The notes beneath the pieces are model-generated. The model saw only the letters and a list, made by a program, of their open reading frames with translations, did not search any database and had not been told where the DNA came from. Positions 1 to 10,507 of a DNA stretch of 64,000 bases are shown here, one piece after another. Positions within the stretch are counted from its first letter, which is position 1. Each line of letters opens with the position of its first letter. The stretch is from Cymodocea nodosa. Lineage: Eukaryota; Streptophyta; Magnoliopsida; Alismatales; Cymodoceaceae. The position numbers and the translations under genes were made by a program. Where the stretch lies: the NCBI GenBank assembly GCA_036874045.1, contig JAZBRI010000004.1, forward strand, positions 4,712,001 to 4,776,000. Direction: 5' to 3'.

Positions 1-562
1 TGTCTAGCTTCCTATTGCATCGTAGGAGTGCTTTGCTTGTAATGTATTATGGTTTTCATGCATTCCAAAAAAAACGTCAAATGAGCTGTGATTTTTATTG
101 CAAGCTCCACGTACATAACAATGGAAAGGATTCTTTGATCCTGCTTTAACTTCAATATATTATGTGCAATATGGATTTATACTTCAAGGTCAAGAGGGAT
201 ACTTTACAAATGCTTTCCAGTTTTTAGGTCTTCAATCTATATTTCCTTCTACTTGGACAATTAATAACTTTTCCCATTGGATTGACATCCAAATGGTCAT
301 CATGGAAAGTACCTTATAGTGTTTTTCATGATCCAAAGTCCAAGAATTGTAACGATAATTAGCTGACCTATAACATGCTTATTATACAGATTTCCATCAA
401 GCAGTTGATGGAATGGCTTAAGAATTATGAAGTACTTGTACACTTATATAAATGTAGAGATCGGTGTACATAGTCATCAACTGCTTCAATCTATCTTCTG
501 GATCAAGTAGGAATTCGTCTGCAGCTCAAGGCACCAAGCTGCATCTTAGTTAAAAGAAATGA
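1..562. other. 3' flank of the UCP3-like gene
   Basis: AT-rich downstream sequence of the minus-strand carrier gene, probably including its 3'UTR. I see no gene, RNA or repeat. Confidence 0.5.
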
Positions 563-3500
563 TTAGAAGGATGAAAGACCAGCAAAATATCGAAATCTTT
601 CATAGGAAACCCAAAATACAAACTGCCAAGGACCAAGTCTAGCCCATGTGGGGAAGAAACCCTTCCAAAGTGTCTGCATGCCCTCCATTCTTACTGTTTT
701 CATCAAGCAATCGAAAGAATTTCTGTATACTGCATTTGTTTCCTTAGAAGCAGCTTGGTTCATCATTCTAGTTTTAATAACATCAGCTGGACAACTCAAA
801 GTTGTTGCTGAAAGACCAGATGCAATAGAAGCCAATGTGTGAGCAAATACACCATCCTTGGCAATCTCATTGGTAATGATGAAATGCTTTGCATAGTCAT
901 AGCACGCCAATTCCCCCATGTTTACCATAAAAGCTCTTTGAGCATTAGGAAGTACTCCCCTCCAAAGGCCTCTAAATCCCTCTATTCTTACAATCTTTTT
1001 GAAAGCATCAACTATGCTCCCATACCTGGGCTGAAGACCCTGGCCAAGTAAGCGACCATCAGCTTGCATCCTAACCTTTATGAGATCAGCGGGGCTTGCT
1101 ATAACCTACATTCAGTTTCTAATGTTTGAGACAGAGCAATACACTTTAAAAATGAAGTGCAAGAAAGTTGAAAGAATCAGAATGAACAAGTTCATATGAC
1201 AGTTAGATGGCAAACAACTGATTACACTGTTGAAAGTTGAAACTAAACTGTGTCAATATACAAATTAAAATGAGATGCACTGGGAAACAGAACAAAAAAA
1301 TATTTATAGAGGTGCCTATAGGAAACTTCCAAGAGGCATCTCTTATTTTTCAATTAACTTTTAAAGAACTAAAATCTAATTATATTAATATTTAATCAAT
1401 AACATAATCTGCTATGTATTAAAAAATTCAATTAATCTAAGTCATATTCATTACGATTTTTTTTTAAAATGGTATATTTTAAGACCTTTATATGAAAAAT
1501 CAATACTTATTTATAAGTAAAATTTTCATCATGTATTTATAGTCATCTAATGGTAAAGTCCATATGGTCATCTACATTTATATGACATAAGAGTACCTTT
1601 AGAAACATTTCCCAGAAATACTTCTAGGAAAAACCATCCCAAAACAAAAAGAAATGATGAATTGATAATATGTCTAGTATGAAGATGAAACAAACTTCTC
1701 ATAAGAATTATATATATCTACGTATGTAGACATACTAAATTAGGAAAGATATTATAATAATAATAATAATAATAATAAATTTTTACTACACTGTACTTTA
1801 ATTACTTATTCATCAAACCTTAGAATTAAAATGCTGCCATTTTTCCCCGATCTGAAAAAATGAAAAATCATGTTCGCAACACTGACAAGTTAACTAAGTT
1901 TAGGCCATTAGGATAATACCTACAATAAGCGATCATGTACCCAGACCTGAAATTAACTCTTGCATTTTTAAATTTCAAAGTTTTTGAACCAATAGAAGGT
2001 AAAACCCAAATTGGTTAAAGTGCTAGGTTTTTATAGGACTGTCATCACTTGGTTCTTTATTATTGGAAGCTTATTCTAATGATCATTTCCTTAGTTTTGG
2101 ATATTGATAGTATTATTATATATTGAAAGATTTTTTTATGTGGAATGGATCCACAAGTGCCTTAATGTAAGTACACCCCTGAATGAAGATTTCAATGTGG
2201 TAGCACCATGCAGAAAGATCTTTCAATGGTAACATGCAAAATATAACCTTAAATTGTCCAAATTACTACAATAATTGTCCTTAAGCCCCTCATAGTCAAA
2301 CCACATTCTAATACAAATTGAGTAGCCATTTATGTTAGTTTCCACTTTATTTATATGGTTGTGCCACATGACAGTTGTTCAGCCTATACAAATTAGTGTG
2401 CAAAAACATTAGAGAAGAATTACATTAGATAATTGTCTGAATAACTTAATATGATATATTAGAAACAAATTTATGACCATTCAAAGAAAATACAACATAT
2501 TACTAAATTTCATATTACTGTAATTACAACCTGTACAAGCATAATTCATTTATCATGATTTCGAAGCAACTTAAAATTGCAGAATTACTGTAACTTGAAC
2601 CAGCTCCTAATACGTAAGTTTATTGAAGAAGTGTCAGGGATGGAGCACAGGTTCATTTTATACTTGAAACGCGGGATAAACAAGAGTAAAAATGTGCCAT
2701 GCAAAGATACCATTGCTTTCCAATTTTAAATGATGATAGATCACCGCTCAAAAAATTCTAACAGGGTAATGCAACAGAAAAAGCATAAAATGGACGTGCA
2801 CTTTGCTCCGATCTTCTATTGGAGAATTTAGAAGAACTAAAATTGGAGCCAGAAGATTTTCATTCGCTCCGACCTTCTACACTGGAACTAAAATCTAAAC
2901 AACTTATTATTGTCTCTTTTGGAGAATTTAGCAAAAATAACAATGACGCCAGAGGACTAAATGATGTCCTGAATCTGAAAGAAATCACAGCATGAAGGGG
3001 ATTGTCGAAAAATCAAAACATATATCCAGTCACAAAAACAATGATACATCATGAACTGGGAGCAGGAATTCACGATACCATGCTTGCAATCGACCATGAG
3101 AAATGTCACAAAAACGCAAGAACGAGTAGCAAATTTTCCACCCGAAAAAAAAAAAAACCGAAACCAGTGAGACGAGAAAAGCACCATCACCTGCGCAACA
3201 ACACCAGAGACACCACCGCAGATCGCCCTTCTGACGAGAGACTCATCGCCATTGCCGCTTCTACCTCTGAGATACTCGTAGCCTACGATCCGAACAGGAG
3301 TATAGAGTAGATGCCGCACTATGGCAGGGGACAATCCCCTGTAGAACCCGAAAATTCCCCTAGAACCGCCTTCCCTTCGCCATATATCCAGTGCCACGCT
3401 GAAGGCGTTGCTTGCATTCCCAGCAGCGGCGGCGCTGCTGTTGGTGGAGTTGCGGAGCTGGAGTCTTGTTTTGACTAAATCGATGGGGAAGGTGGCCGTC

Positions 3501-3589
3501 TCCGCCACCGACGCTGAGAGAGAAGACAGAAGGAGCCTCTTCGCATAGGACGAGGGTCGTGGTATGGTTTCCTCCGCCGCACCACCCAT
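563..3589 (-). CDS. UCP3: Mitochondrial carrier, uncoupling protein 3 (UCP3/PUMP3)-like
   Basis: Two exons, 3589-3191 and 1105-563, joined in phase 0 across a 2.1-kb intron (donor CAG|GTGATG, acceptor TGTAG|GTTATAG), give a 313-residue protein. Three tandem carrier repeats are visible, each with the PxDxxKxR-type signature: FPIDLVKTRLQL (repeat 1), ASPADLIKVRMQ across the exon junction (repeat 2), and SCPADVIKTRMMN (repeat 3). The C-terminal stretch with WARLGPWQFVFWVSYERFR is typical of plant UCP3. The family sits in the inner mitochondrial membrane and moves anions or protons; the exact substrate of UCP3 cannot be read from sequence. I chose the ATG at 3589 because the product length then matches relatives; an in-frame ATG 42 bases upstream would add 14 residues. 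Nothing looks broken. Identification is from remembered family sequence. Confidence 0.93.
1300..1640. repeat. MITE-like hairpin segment in the UCP3 intron
   Basis: The left side holds an imperfect inverted repeat (GTGCCTATAGGAAAC, then TTCCAAGAGGCATCT) and the right side a related motif (AGTACCTTTAGAAACATTTC). A similar short hairpin motif recurs at about 33859-33895 in the MADS-gene intron. This fits a decayed miniature inverted-repeat transposon, but I could not define termini or a target duplication. Confidence 0.3.
1752..1779. repeat. (ATA)n microsatellite
   Basis: About nine uninterrupted ATA/TAA units in the UCP3-like gene intron. Confidence 0.9.
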
Positions 3590-3631
3590 GGTGGCCTTCG
3601 GCCTTTCGACGACGGAGCAGTGGACGGACAC

Positions 3632-4750
3632 ATGATTGATGGGACATGAAGATGCATTTACTACTTTTCGGTCTTTGCATATAAACCCTTGGAATTATAG
3701 ATTTCATATATTACAAAATATACGACTGATTATCGCAATTCCCTTTGGAATATTTAGTTTTTTGAAAATAGTAATATATTAAAAGAGAATTTTTTATGTA
3801 TAGCATCTATGATGCAGAAAATTTTTATGTGTAGCATGCCCTCGAGTTAAGAATTTGAATTAAAACTAACTGATCTTACTTAATCTTAGTAGTTTTAGAT
3901 GTTAAATGACCAAGTTACCATTTAATCTTCTTTTTCCTTACACTCTTAGGAATTAGAATTATGATTTTATACTTCCATCCTTTTTCCTCTTAGTCTTTAA
4001 ATATTATTCTATTTTTCTTTGGGATCCTCGTCCTACAACTTTTTGTCCCACTTTTCATTGGATTGGATTTTAATATCTTCAAAAAAATAAATAACAAAAA
4101 CAAAATTAATTAAAAAAAAAAATAGGATGATACATTTTACTCTACTCTTATACTCATCTATTTTGGAACAAGTGATGATTTACAATTTAAGATTTTGGTT
4201 GGTTTAAGGTTTAAGGAAAATAGTAGCAAGGATTAAAAATCAAATATAAAAACGAGAGCAATTTAGTCATTTCAGCGAGAAAATTTTACAGTGGTGGTTG
4301 CATAAAACTCAAAAACAAAATGATAGTTACATAATATTTTCTGAAAAATCTAATTGTATTCTTTTTTTCACAATATCCTATGAATATTAAGCTCGCAACT
4401 TTCTAGTAATAAAGCATCCATTGCATTACTTAAATCCAAATATACTTTTAAAATATCAAGCACTTTAATATTGAAATAGATCTCAAGAGAGAAAATTCTG
4501 AAGTATTTATAATTTGAGATGACCACAAATTATTTATCAAAAAAAAAAGAGTACGTAAAGCAAGATCGGTTACCACAATTTTTAATGAGATCTAAGAGGA
4601 TTTGTGTCTCTTAAGAAATTTTAGAAATGAAAGAAATGAAAGTAAATAAAGTATTTTACATGTTTGTGTAAATTTGAAAATTTGAAAAAGTTAAAAAACT
4701 TTCTCAAGTATAAAAGAAAAAAATTTCCATGATTTTAAAGATACTCCCCT
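3632..4750. other. AT-rich intergenic region upstream of UCP3-like gene
   Basis: Upstream side of the minus-strand carrier gene. It presumably includes its promoter, but I see no clear conserved element, ORF or repeat. Confidence 0.4.
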
Positions 4751-4759
4751 TCAAAATTT

Positions 4760-5060
4760 AGGAATCGTCGCTGCAAACCCTCGCCCATCTTGCACTCGAC
4801 ATCTCCCATCTCATTGTGGTTGATGCCCGAAAATGCTTAACACTCAACACCCAAACACACTCGTGCCCAACACTCAATCTCTTACCTTGGATTAGGACAT
4901 CTCCCATCGCCCATCATCGTAATCTAGGAATCATCGTTGCAAACTGTTGCTCGCTTTGCGCTTGGTATCTCCTATCTCACTGTCATTGACACCTGAAAAT
5001 GCTCAACACCCAAACACACTCGCGCCAAATGCTTGATCTCCTGTCGCCTATCATCATAGG
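4760..5060. repeat. Diverged tandem duplication, ~165-bp unit
   Basis: Two direct copies lie side by side. Copy 1 begins near 4761 (AGGAATCGTCGCTGCAAAC) and copy 2 near 4926 (AGGAATCATCGTTGCAAAC). Both contain CTCAACACCCAAACACACTC and a CATCTCCCATC or TATCTCCTATC motif. The unit is more C-rich than its surroundings. It is non-coding as far as I can see, and it lies directly upstream of a PIF/Harbinger transposase remnant, so it may be part of that element. Confidence 0.7.
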
Positions 5061-5299
5061 TAACATATTTTGTAGATTTTTAGATTTCAATTGCCTTACC
5101 TTGGATTCGCATTTTTGATTTTGGTTTCACCTAAACTTGCCTTGAAATTTACATATATTCTTAGTGGTTGGGAAGGATCAACTTATGATGTAAAAATCAT
5201 TTAAGATGTCGTCACAATACATCATACATTCAAGGTTCCACCAAGTATGAAGTGACATTATTGAATATATATTTTTTATTTACACTAATTTTTAATTAT

Positions 5300-5704
5300 A
5301 TATAGAAAAGTTTTACTTGGTTGATGCTAGTTATTCTAATCGACTTGAATTTATTTATCCATATCAATAAGTGAAATATCATCTATTTGAATATGAAAAT
5401 AATAGACTTCCAGAAAATGCAATCGAAAACTTCAATTATAAACATTCACAATTAAGATTAGTGATTGAGTGATTATTTGAAGTTGTTAAACATCATTTTA
5501 CAATCTTACGATGACATATGTCATATCTTTATGATATTCTTACTACATAATTTTATATGTAGAACTAACAGATTAGATTTATTAGAATATCTAGAAGATA
5601 AGTTAGTTAAATTTGATTTAGAAAATGAAAAAATTAGAATTATTAAAGATGAAATTTCACAAATAGATAATGCATTAGAAATAGCACAAGAACATAGAAA
5701 ATAA
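5300..5704 (+). pseudogene. PIF/Harbinger transposase fragment (HARBI1/ALP1-like)
   Basis: Read in the frame beginning about 5306, the sequence gives FYLVDASYSNRLEFIYPY, a stop, then KYHLFEYENNRLPENAIEN, FNYKHSQLRLVIE, a stop, and LFEVVKHHFTIL. This parallels the C-terminal part of the PIF/Harbinger DDE transposase, whose relatives read YYLVDSGYPNRPGFLAPYRG, then FNYRHSSLRNVIE and FGVLKARFPIL. A frame shift then leads to LLHNFICRTNRLD, matching the family's LHNFIR motif, in the open frame that ends at 5704. Several in-frame stops and the frame shift make it non-functional. The N-terminal catalytic part was not found. Confidence 0.8.
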
Positions 5705-6400
5705 ATAATAAATGAAATGTGTGACAACATGAAGACTATCATGTGAGATGTACATGACTTTTAAATCATTTCATATGTAATTTTATCAAATTATTATGTT
5801 ACAATATTTGAATATTTGTATGTTGACAATTTATATTTATGTTCTGAATTTTATTCATATATTAGATGTTAGTTAACAATTTTGAAAAGTAATTGTTTGT
5901 GATATGTTATGTTCAAATAAGTAATACACAACACAACTTTTGTTCAATTTATTTATGATATTATTAATAAATAAAAATAAGAAGAATTGATATTTTTTAT
6001 TAAAATATAAGTATTATGAAGTAAAGAAATAAAGTAAATTAAATTTAATTATTAAAATACTTTAATTAAAAAAATATATTTTAATTCTAAACATTTTATA
6101 TGTCATAAACTTCATTATGAGAATATTAACTTTTTTAATTTTAAGAGACATGCACAGACAATTTTAATTTTCTTAAGAATTTAAAACTTTTAATTCATTA
6201 AAATCTGAAATTTTTATTTTCTTTGTTTCTAATTTTTTTAACGTGCACAGATAACCTTCCTTGTTGAATTCCGTTGATTCCAATATCGAATAAACTTTTT
6301 TAATATAACGAAAACCAATTTATAAATCAATCGGAATCATTGAAAATTCCCGGAGATTCCTATATTTGACCACGGATCGTAGCCGTTACAATCCATCGCC
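5705..6400. other. AT-rich region upstream of the SET gene
   Basis: Very AT-rich sequence between the transposase remnant and the SET gene, presumably holding the SET promoter. No clear TATA element or binding site can be assigned. Confidence 0.4.
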
Positions 6401-6454
6401 ATGAACCTCCGCATATGACCGTTGCGAACCCCCGCCGGCTCATCTCATTCGGAG
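6401..6454 (+). promoter_or_regulatory. Upstream ORFs in the SET-gene leader
   Basis: Two ATGs precede the main start. The ATG at 6401 opens a five-codon uORF (MNLRI, stop at 6416) in the same frame as the SET protein. The ATG at 6415 opens a 79-codon ORF in another frame that overlaps the start of the SET coding sequence and ends at 6654. If both lie in the transcript, they would lower or condition translation from 6455. The transcription start is not known. Confidence 0.5.
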
Positions 6455-8104
6455 ATGTACCGGAAAAGGCAGAGTCGATTGCAGACGAGGAATGCATCGG
6501 CGATGGAGCAGGAGGAGGATGTGGTCAGCGAGCAGGACCTCCAGCAGCTGCGCTCAAACGCCACCCACCTCCTCCTTGCCGAGAACTGGAAAGGGTACAT
6601 CTCCCTGTACTCCGAGTTCATCTCAAGCCTTTCCTGCTCCTCCCGTTTCAGTAGCCCTAGGCTACAGAAGTGCCTCTGTTCAGCCCTCTCCAACAGGGCA
6701 GAGGCCTTCCACCGCCTCGGACATATTCAGGAAGCCCTGGACGACTGCGATCGGGTTTTGGAAATAGACTCCAACCACCGGAAGACCCTCTTGTGCAAAG
6801 GCAGAATATTTCTGGATCTCGATCGGTACTGGTCGGCTTCCGTGTGCTTTCAGAAGGCACTCGATTCCGGGCTTGTCGATCGGTGCCTTAGGCTTGAGGC
6901 ACAGTCGAGGAATGGGTTGCTCGATGTCTCCGATTGGGTTGTCTCCGGGTACAGTGGAGACCCACCAGATATCTCTGAATACGTTGGTCCGGTGGAGATT
7001 GGGGAGTCGAGAATTTGTGGCGGTAGAGGTCTGTTTGCGACCAAGAACGTGGAAGCCGGCACCCCTTTGGTCATCACCAGGGCAATCGTCATTGGCAGGG
7101 GAATCCTGCCCGAGGATTCCGGAAATGGCTCAGGACTTGAAGGCCGTCTTGCCATGTGGAAGGACTTCGTCGAGAAAATTCTAGCAGAGGCGAGCAAATC
7201 TCGCAGAACTCTTCAGCTAATATACTCTCTGTCCACCGGCGAAGAAGCAGATGGTGAGAAGGAAACAATCGCGCGTGACAATAGGATTCCTGACATCGGT
7301 CTGTTCAAACCAGAGGAACAGGGGTCGGCCGACAACAACTTGACCCTCGAGAAACTTGATGCAAACAGAATTTTGAAGATTTTGGATTTGAATTGCCTCA
7401 CCGGAGACGCTTTTTCCGCCAGAGTTCTGGGGAGGAACACCAACGACTACTGCACGGTAGGCCTATGGATTCTACCTTCCTATCTTAACCACTCCTGCCA
7501 TCCCAACGCTCGACGCCTACACATCGGCGACCGAATGGTAGTCCACGCCTCCCGTGACGTGAAGGCCGGGGAGGAGCTTACCTTCGCCTACTTCGACGTT
7601 CTCGAGCCACTGCAGAAGAGGAAGGAGCTGGCGAAAGGATGGGGTTTCCAGTGCCGCTGCGAGAGGTGCGAATTCGAAGAGAAGGTGTGGACCGATCTAG
7701 GGGAGACAAAGTCGGCGGCGGAGCTGGAGGAGTGGATTGGGAAGAAAGGGAAAAGGTGGGTGTTGAGGGCAAAGGAGAAGGGGTACTTGAGGGCTTCGTT
7801 CTGGAAGGAATACGCAGGGGTTTACAGGTCGGAGAGGTTGATGCGGAAGTGGGGGAGGAAGATTCCGGTGGAGGTGGCGGCGGTTGAGAGTGTGGTGGGT
7901 GCGGTTAGTGGGGACGAGAGGGTGCTGAAGGTGGTGGTGGATAGGATGAAGAAAGGTGGTAACGGTGGCGGTAGAAGTGGAGGGGAGGTGATGGAGAAGG
8001 TGGTCAAGCTCGGGAGAGGTGTATACGGGAAGGTGGTGAGGAGAAAGCAAGCTATCTTAACTTTGCTGGAAGCCACTAGCGCGGGTGACGAAGGCCAGCG
8101 GTAG
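6455..8104 (+). CDS. TPR-SET domain protein, putative lysine methyltransferase (SDG35/SMYD-like)
   Basis: Single-exon gene of 549 codons. A TPR-like helical region at about residues 80-140 includes HRLGHIQEALDDCDRVLEI. A split SET domain follows from about residue 183 (ICGGRGLFATKNVEAGTPL). It has the canonical NHSCHPNA motif at residue 345, which lies in the AdoMet-binding pseudoknot, then GEELTFAYFD at about 372 and a post-SET cysteine cluster, CRCERC, near 400. The order TPR then SET resembles Arabidopsis SDG35 and animal SMYD proteins, which methylate lysines on histones or other proteins; the target here is unknown. The ATG at 6455 is the first in frame after the uORF stop; a second candidate ATG lies at 6503. 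The coding sequence is GC-rich compared with its flanks, and all recognised catalytic motifs are intact. Confidence 0.9.
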   Translation: MYRKRQSRLQTRNASAMEQEEDVVSEQDLQQLRSNATHLLLAENWKGYISLYSEFISSLSCSSRFSSPRLQKCLCSALSNRAEAFHRLGHIQEALDDCDRVLEIDSNHRKTLLCKGRIFLDLDRYWSASVCFQKALDSGLVDRCLRLEAQSRNGLLDVSDWVVSGYSGDPPDISEYVGPVEIGESRICGGRGLFATKNVEAGTPLVITRAIVIGRGILPEDSGNGSGLEGRLAMWKDFVEKILAEASKSRRTLQLIYSLSTGEEADGEKETIARDNRIPDIGLFKPEEQGSADNNLTLEKLDANRILKILDLNCLTGDAFSARVLGRNTNDYCTVGLWILPSYLNHSCHPNARRLHIGDRMVVHASRDVKAGEELTFAYFDVLEPLQKRKELAKGWGFQCRCERCEFEEKVWTDLGETKSAAELEEWIGKKGKRWVLRAKEKGYLRASFWKEYAGVYRSERLMRKWGRKIPVEVAAVESVVGAVSGDERVLKVVVDRMKKGGNGGGRSGGEVMEKVVKLGRGVYGKVVRRKQAILTLLEATSAGDEGQR

Positions 8105-8824
8105 CAGACCTCTCCCGCCACGCTTGTATTCTGTGAAAGAACGGACGAGGTCAAAGACAACTTGACCAAAGACAAGTCGTTGGTATCAATGGATTTTATC
8201 GATTGCTTTAATGCTTTGTTGCGTTTCTTTTTACTAATCAAAGAAATTTATTAGATAGATCTTCACGATTTTCTTGGTATTGCTTCTTTGGGTTCTTCAC
8301 TTGAGGAGCTCCCAGATATGAGTTACACATTCTGTCTTGTGACTTGTTAGAGCTTTTCGAGCACGTATACGTTGATTGACGTAGATTAGTAAGGCTTAGG
8401 AATTGCCATATGAAATTCATACATATGAGATAAGAGGTATAAGTCTCAAATGTATAAGAATTTTTTTAAGAACGTAAACACATTTGTCTGCTCCGTACAG
8501 TGTACAAGCAATGTGTTCATCGTTTCTTGTAATAAACGTATGTGCTCGAGCCCGGAAGCAGAGATTACAGTAATGGAGGAGGAATGCTCAATGCACTATT
8601 GCTATTGAAGTGAGAACATTTTTCTGTATCAATCCTTATTGTTGCATGGTCGATGTGCTATGGCATGCCATTGAAGGAAAGAATACTCCATTCACCAAAT
8701 GGAAACTGCATGTTTTTGTTTCCAAGATCAATGGGTGGTGGAGTGCGGCGGTGGGTGGGAAAGGTGATGGACGGCAAGAGTGCACCAGAGGAGGCCGGCG
8801 GCAGAAGCACAGTCGGTGTATAGC
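8105..8824. other. Spacer between the SET and PPR genes
   Basis: Contains the presumed 3'UTR of the SET gene and promoter of the PPR gene. Short open frames here resemble no family I know. Confidence 0.4.
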
Positions 8825-10348
8825 ATGACAGACCATCAAAATCACCTACGCCCGCTTCATAAAAACCGTATCACTTCCACATCAATTACTTGGTCGATTA
8901 CAGTGGGCATGAGTCGAACACCTCTGTCGACGTTCGCCGCAATTTCGGCTCGGGAGAATTGGCTTCTGGATCTGTTCAGACCACGTCCAACTATGAGAGA
9001 GATGACGCAGGCACATGCCCAGATCATAAAGACTGGCTTCCAGCAGAACGTCTTCGTCATCGGGAGACTCATATCTTCCTGCGCCCTCTCCGACGAGGAC
9101 CCAATGGATTACGCAGCCATGATCTTCGACCGCATCGAATGCCCCGACGGATTCTTGTGGAATACCATGATCCGTGGATATGGGAAGGCCGGCAAGGCCG
9201 ACGCCGCGTTGAATTGCTACAGAAAAATGCAGACAAGTGGAGGGGAAGGAGACAGCTTCACTTTCTCATTCCTGCTGAAAGCATGTAGCCAGCCAACGGA
9301 GGTTGTGACTGGGAAGCAGGTGCATTGCTGCACGGTGAAGAGCGGTCTGGACCAACACGTCCATGTGAGGAACACGCTCATCCACATGTACGGAATGTTC
9401 GAGGACTTAGGCGCCGCACGGTTTCTGTTCGCCGAAATGCCCACTCGATCCTTAGTTTCCTGGAACACCATCATCGATGTGCATGCCCATTGTGGAGTTC
9501 ACAAAGAAGCGTTAAGGCTGTTCCTGCGTATGCAGAAATCTGGCTTCGAACCTGACGACGCCACGATGGTGGTGGTTCTGTCGGCTTGCTCCGAGCTGGG
9601 CGCGTTCGAGTTTGGAAGATGGACGCATCACTACATCAGAGGCGTCGGGCTCGACGGGGTTGTTTCGGTGTCGAACACTTTGATCGACATGTACTCAAAA
9701 TGCGGGGCAATCGATAGAGCGGCGGAGGTCTTCGATGGTATGGGAGAAGAGAAGAACGTCGTCACTTGGAATTCCATGATATCAGGACTCGCCGTGAATG
9801 GCCATGCCGGGGAGGCACTAAAGCTCTTCTCCAGAATGCGGCAATGGGATGGTGGGGAACCCAACGACGTCACCTTCGTCGGTGTTCTCACCGCATGTAG
9901 TCATGGTGGCCTGGTGAAAGAAGGAAAGAGGTACTTCGATGCCATGCAAAAGGTGTACGGTATCAGTCCAAGGATTTCGCATTACGGTTGCATGGTCGAT
10001 CTGCTTGGGAGAGCGGGGCTTCTGAGCGAAGCATACGAGTTGATAGAGAACATGACCGTGGAGTGCAACGCCGTGGTCTGGAGGACGTTGCTGGCCGCTT
10101 GCCGTGTCCACGGTGACATGGAACTCGGAGAGCTTGTGCGGAACCGTCTAATGGGCTTGGAGCCAGATCACAGCGGAGACTATGTTCTGTTGTCGAGCTT
10201 GTACGCTTGTTCCAGCCGATGGAAGGATGCGGTGAGGCAGAGGGAGATCATGAGAGAGAGGGGCGTTCACAAGCCGAAGCCCGGGAACAGCTTGATTACT
10301 AGCACCAGAAAATGTAACACGAAGTTGAAAACGATGCATATATCTTGA
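8825..10348 (+). CDS. Pentatricopeptide repeat protein, PLS class with E domain
   Basis: Intronless 507-codon ORF from the ATG at 8825. A second in-frame ATG at 8909 (MSRTPLSTF) gives 479 residues and may be the real start. Repeats run through most of the protein in the P-L-S pattern: GFLWNTMIRGYGKAGKADAA, SLVSWNTIIDVHAHCGVHKE, NVVTWNSMISGLAVNGHAGE. These are followed by HYGCMVDLLGRAGLLSEA and an E domain (VVWRTLLAACRVHGDMELGE, then DYVLLSSLYACSSRWKDA). Such proteins bind organellar RNA site-specifically, often for C-to-U editing. It ends soon after the E/E+ region (KPKPGNSLI, then a 15-residue unrelated tail) and has no DYW deaminase, so any editing role would need a DYW partner. The target organelle and RNA are not readable. 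The tail could reflect truncation of a longer ancestor. Confidence 0.9.
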   Translation: MTDHQNHLRPLHKNRITSTSITWSITVGMSRTPLSTFAAISARENWLLDLFRPRPTMREMTQAHAQIIKTGFQQNVFVIGRLISSCALSDEDPMDYAAMIFDRIECPDGFLWNTMIRGYGKAGKADAALNCYRKMQTSGGEGDSFTFSFLLKACSQPTEVVTGKQVHCCTVKSGLDQHVHVRNTLIHMYGMFEDLGAARFLFAEMPTRSLVSWNTIIDVHAHCGVHKEALRLFLRMQKSGFEPDDATMVVVLSACSELGAFEFGRWTHHYIRGVGLDGVVSVSNTLIDMYSKCGAIDRAAEVFDGMGEEKNVVTWNSMISGLAVNGHAGEALKLFSRMRQWDGGEPNDVTFVGVLTACSHGGLVKEGKRYFDAMQKVYGISPRISHYGCMVDLLGRAGLLSEAYELIENMTVECNAVVWRTLLAACRVHGDMELGELVRNRLMGLEPDHSGDYVLLSSLYACSSRWKDAVRQREIMRERGVHKPKPGNSLITSTRKCNTKLKTMHIS

Positions 10349-10507
10349 AGAATTATTGCTTCCCATACGCATGATGAAACTTTGAAATATGCACAAATCC
10401 TTTGCAAACTTCAATTTGAAAGCAATTGAGGGTCTTATAACATACATTTCTCTGTTTTATTCGATCAGGACGACTTTACATTTTCCTTTAAGGCACTGCA
10501 AAACATC

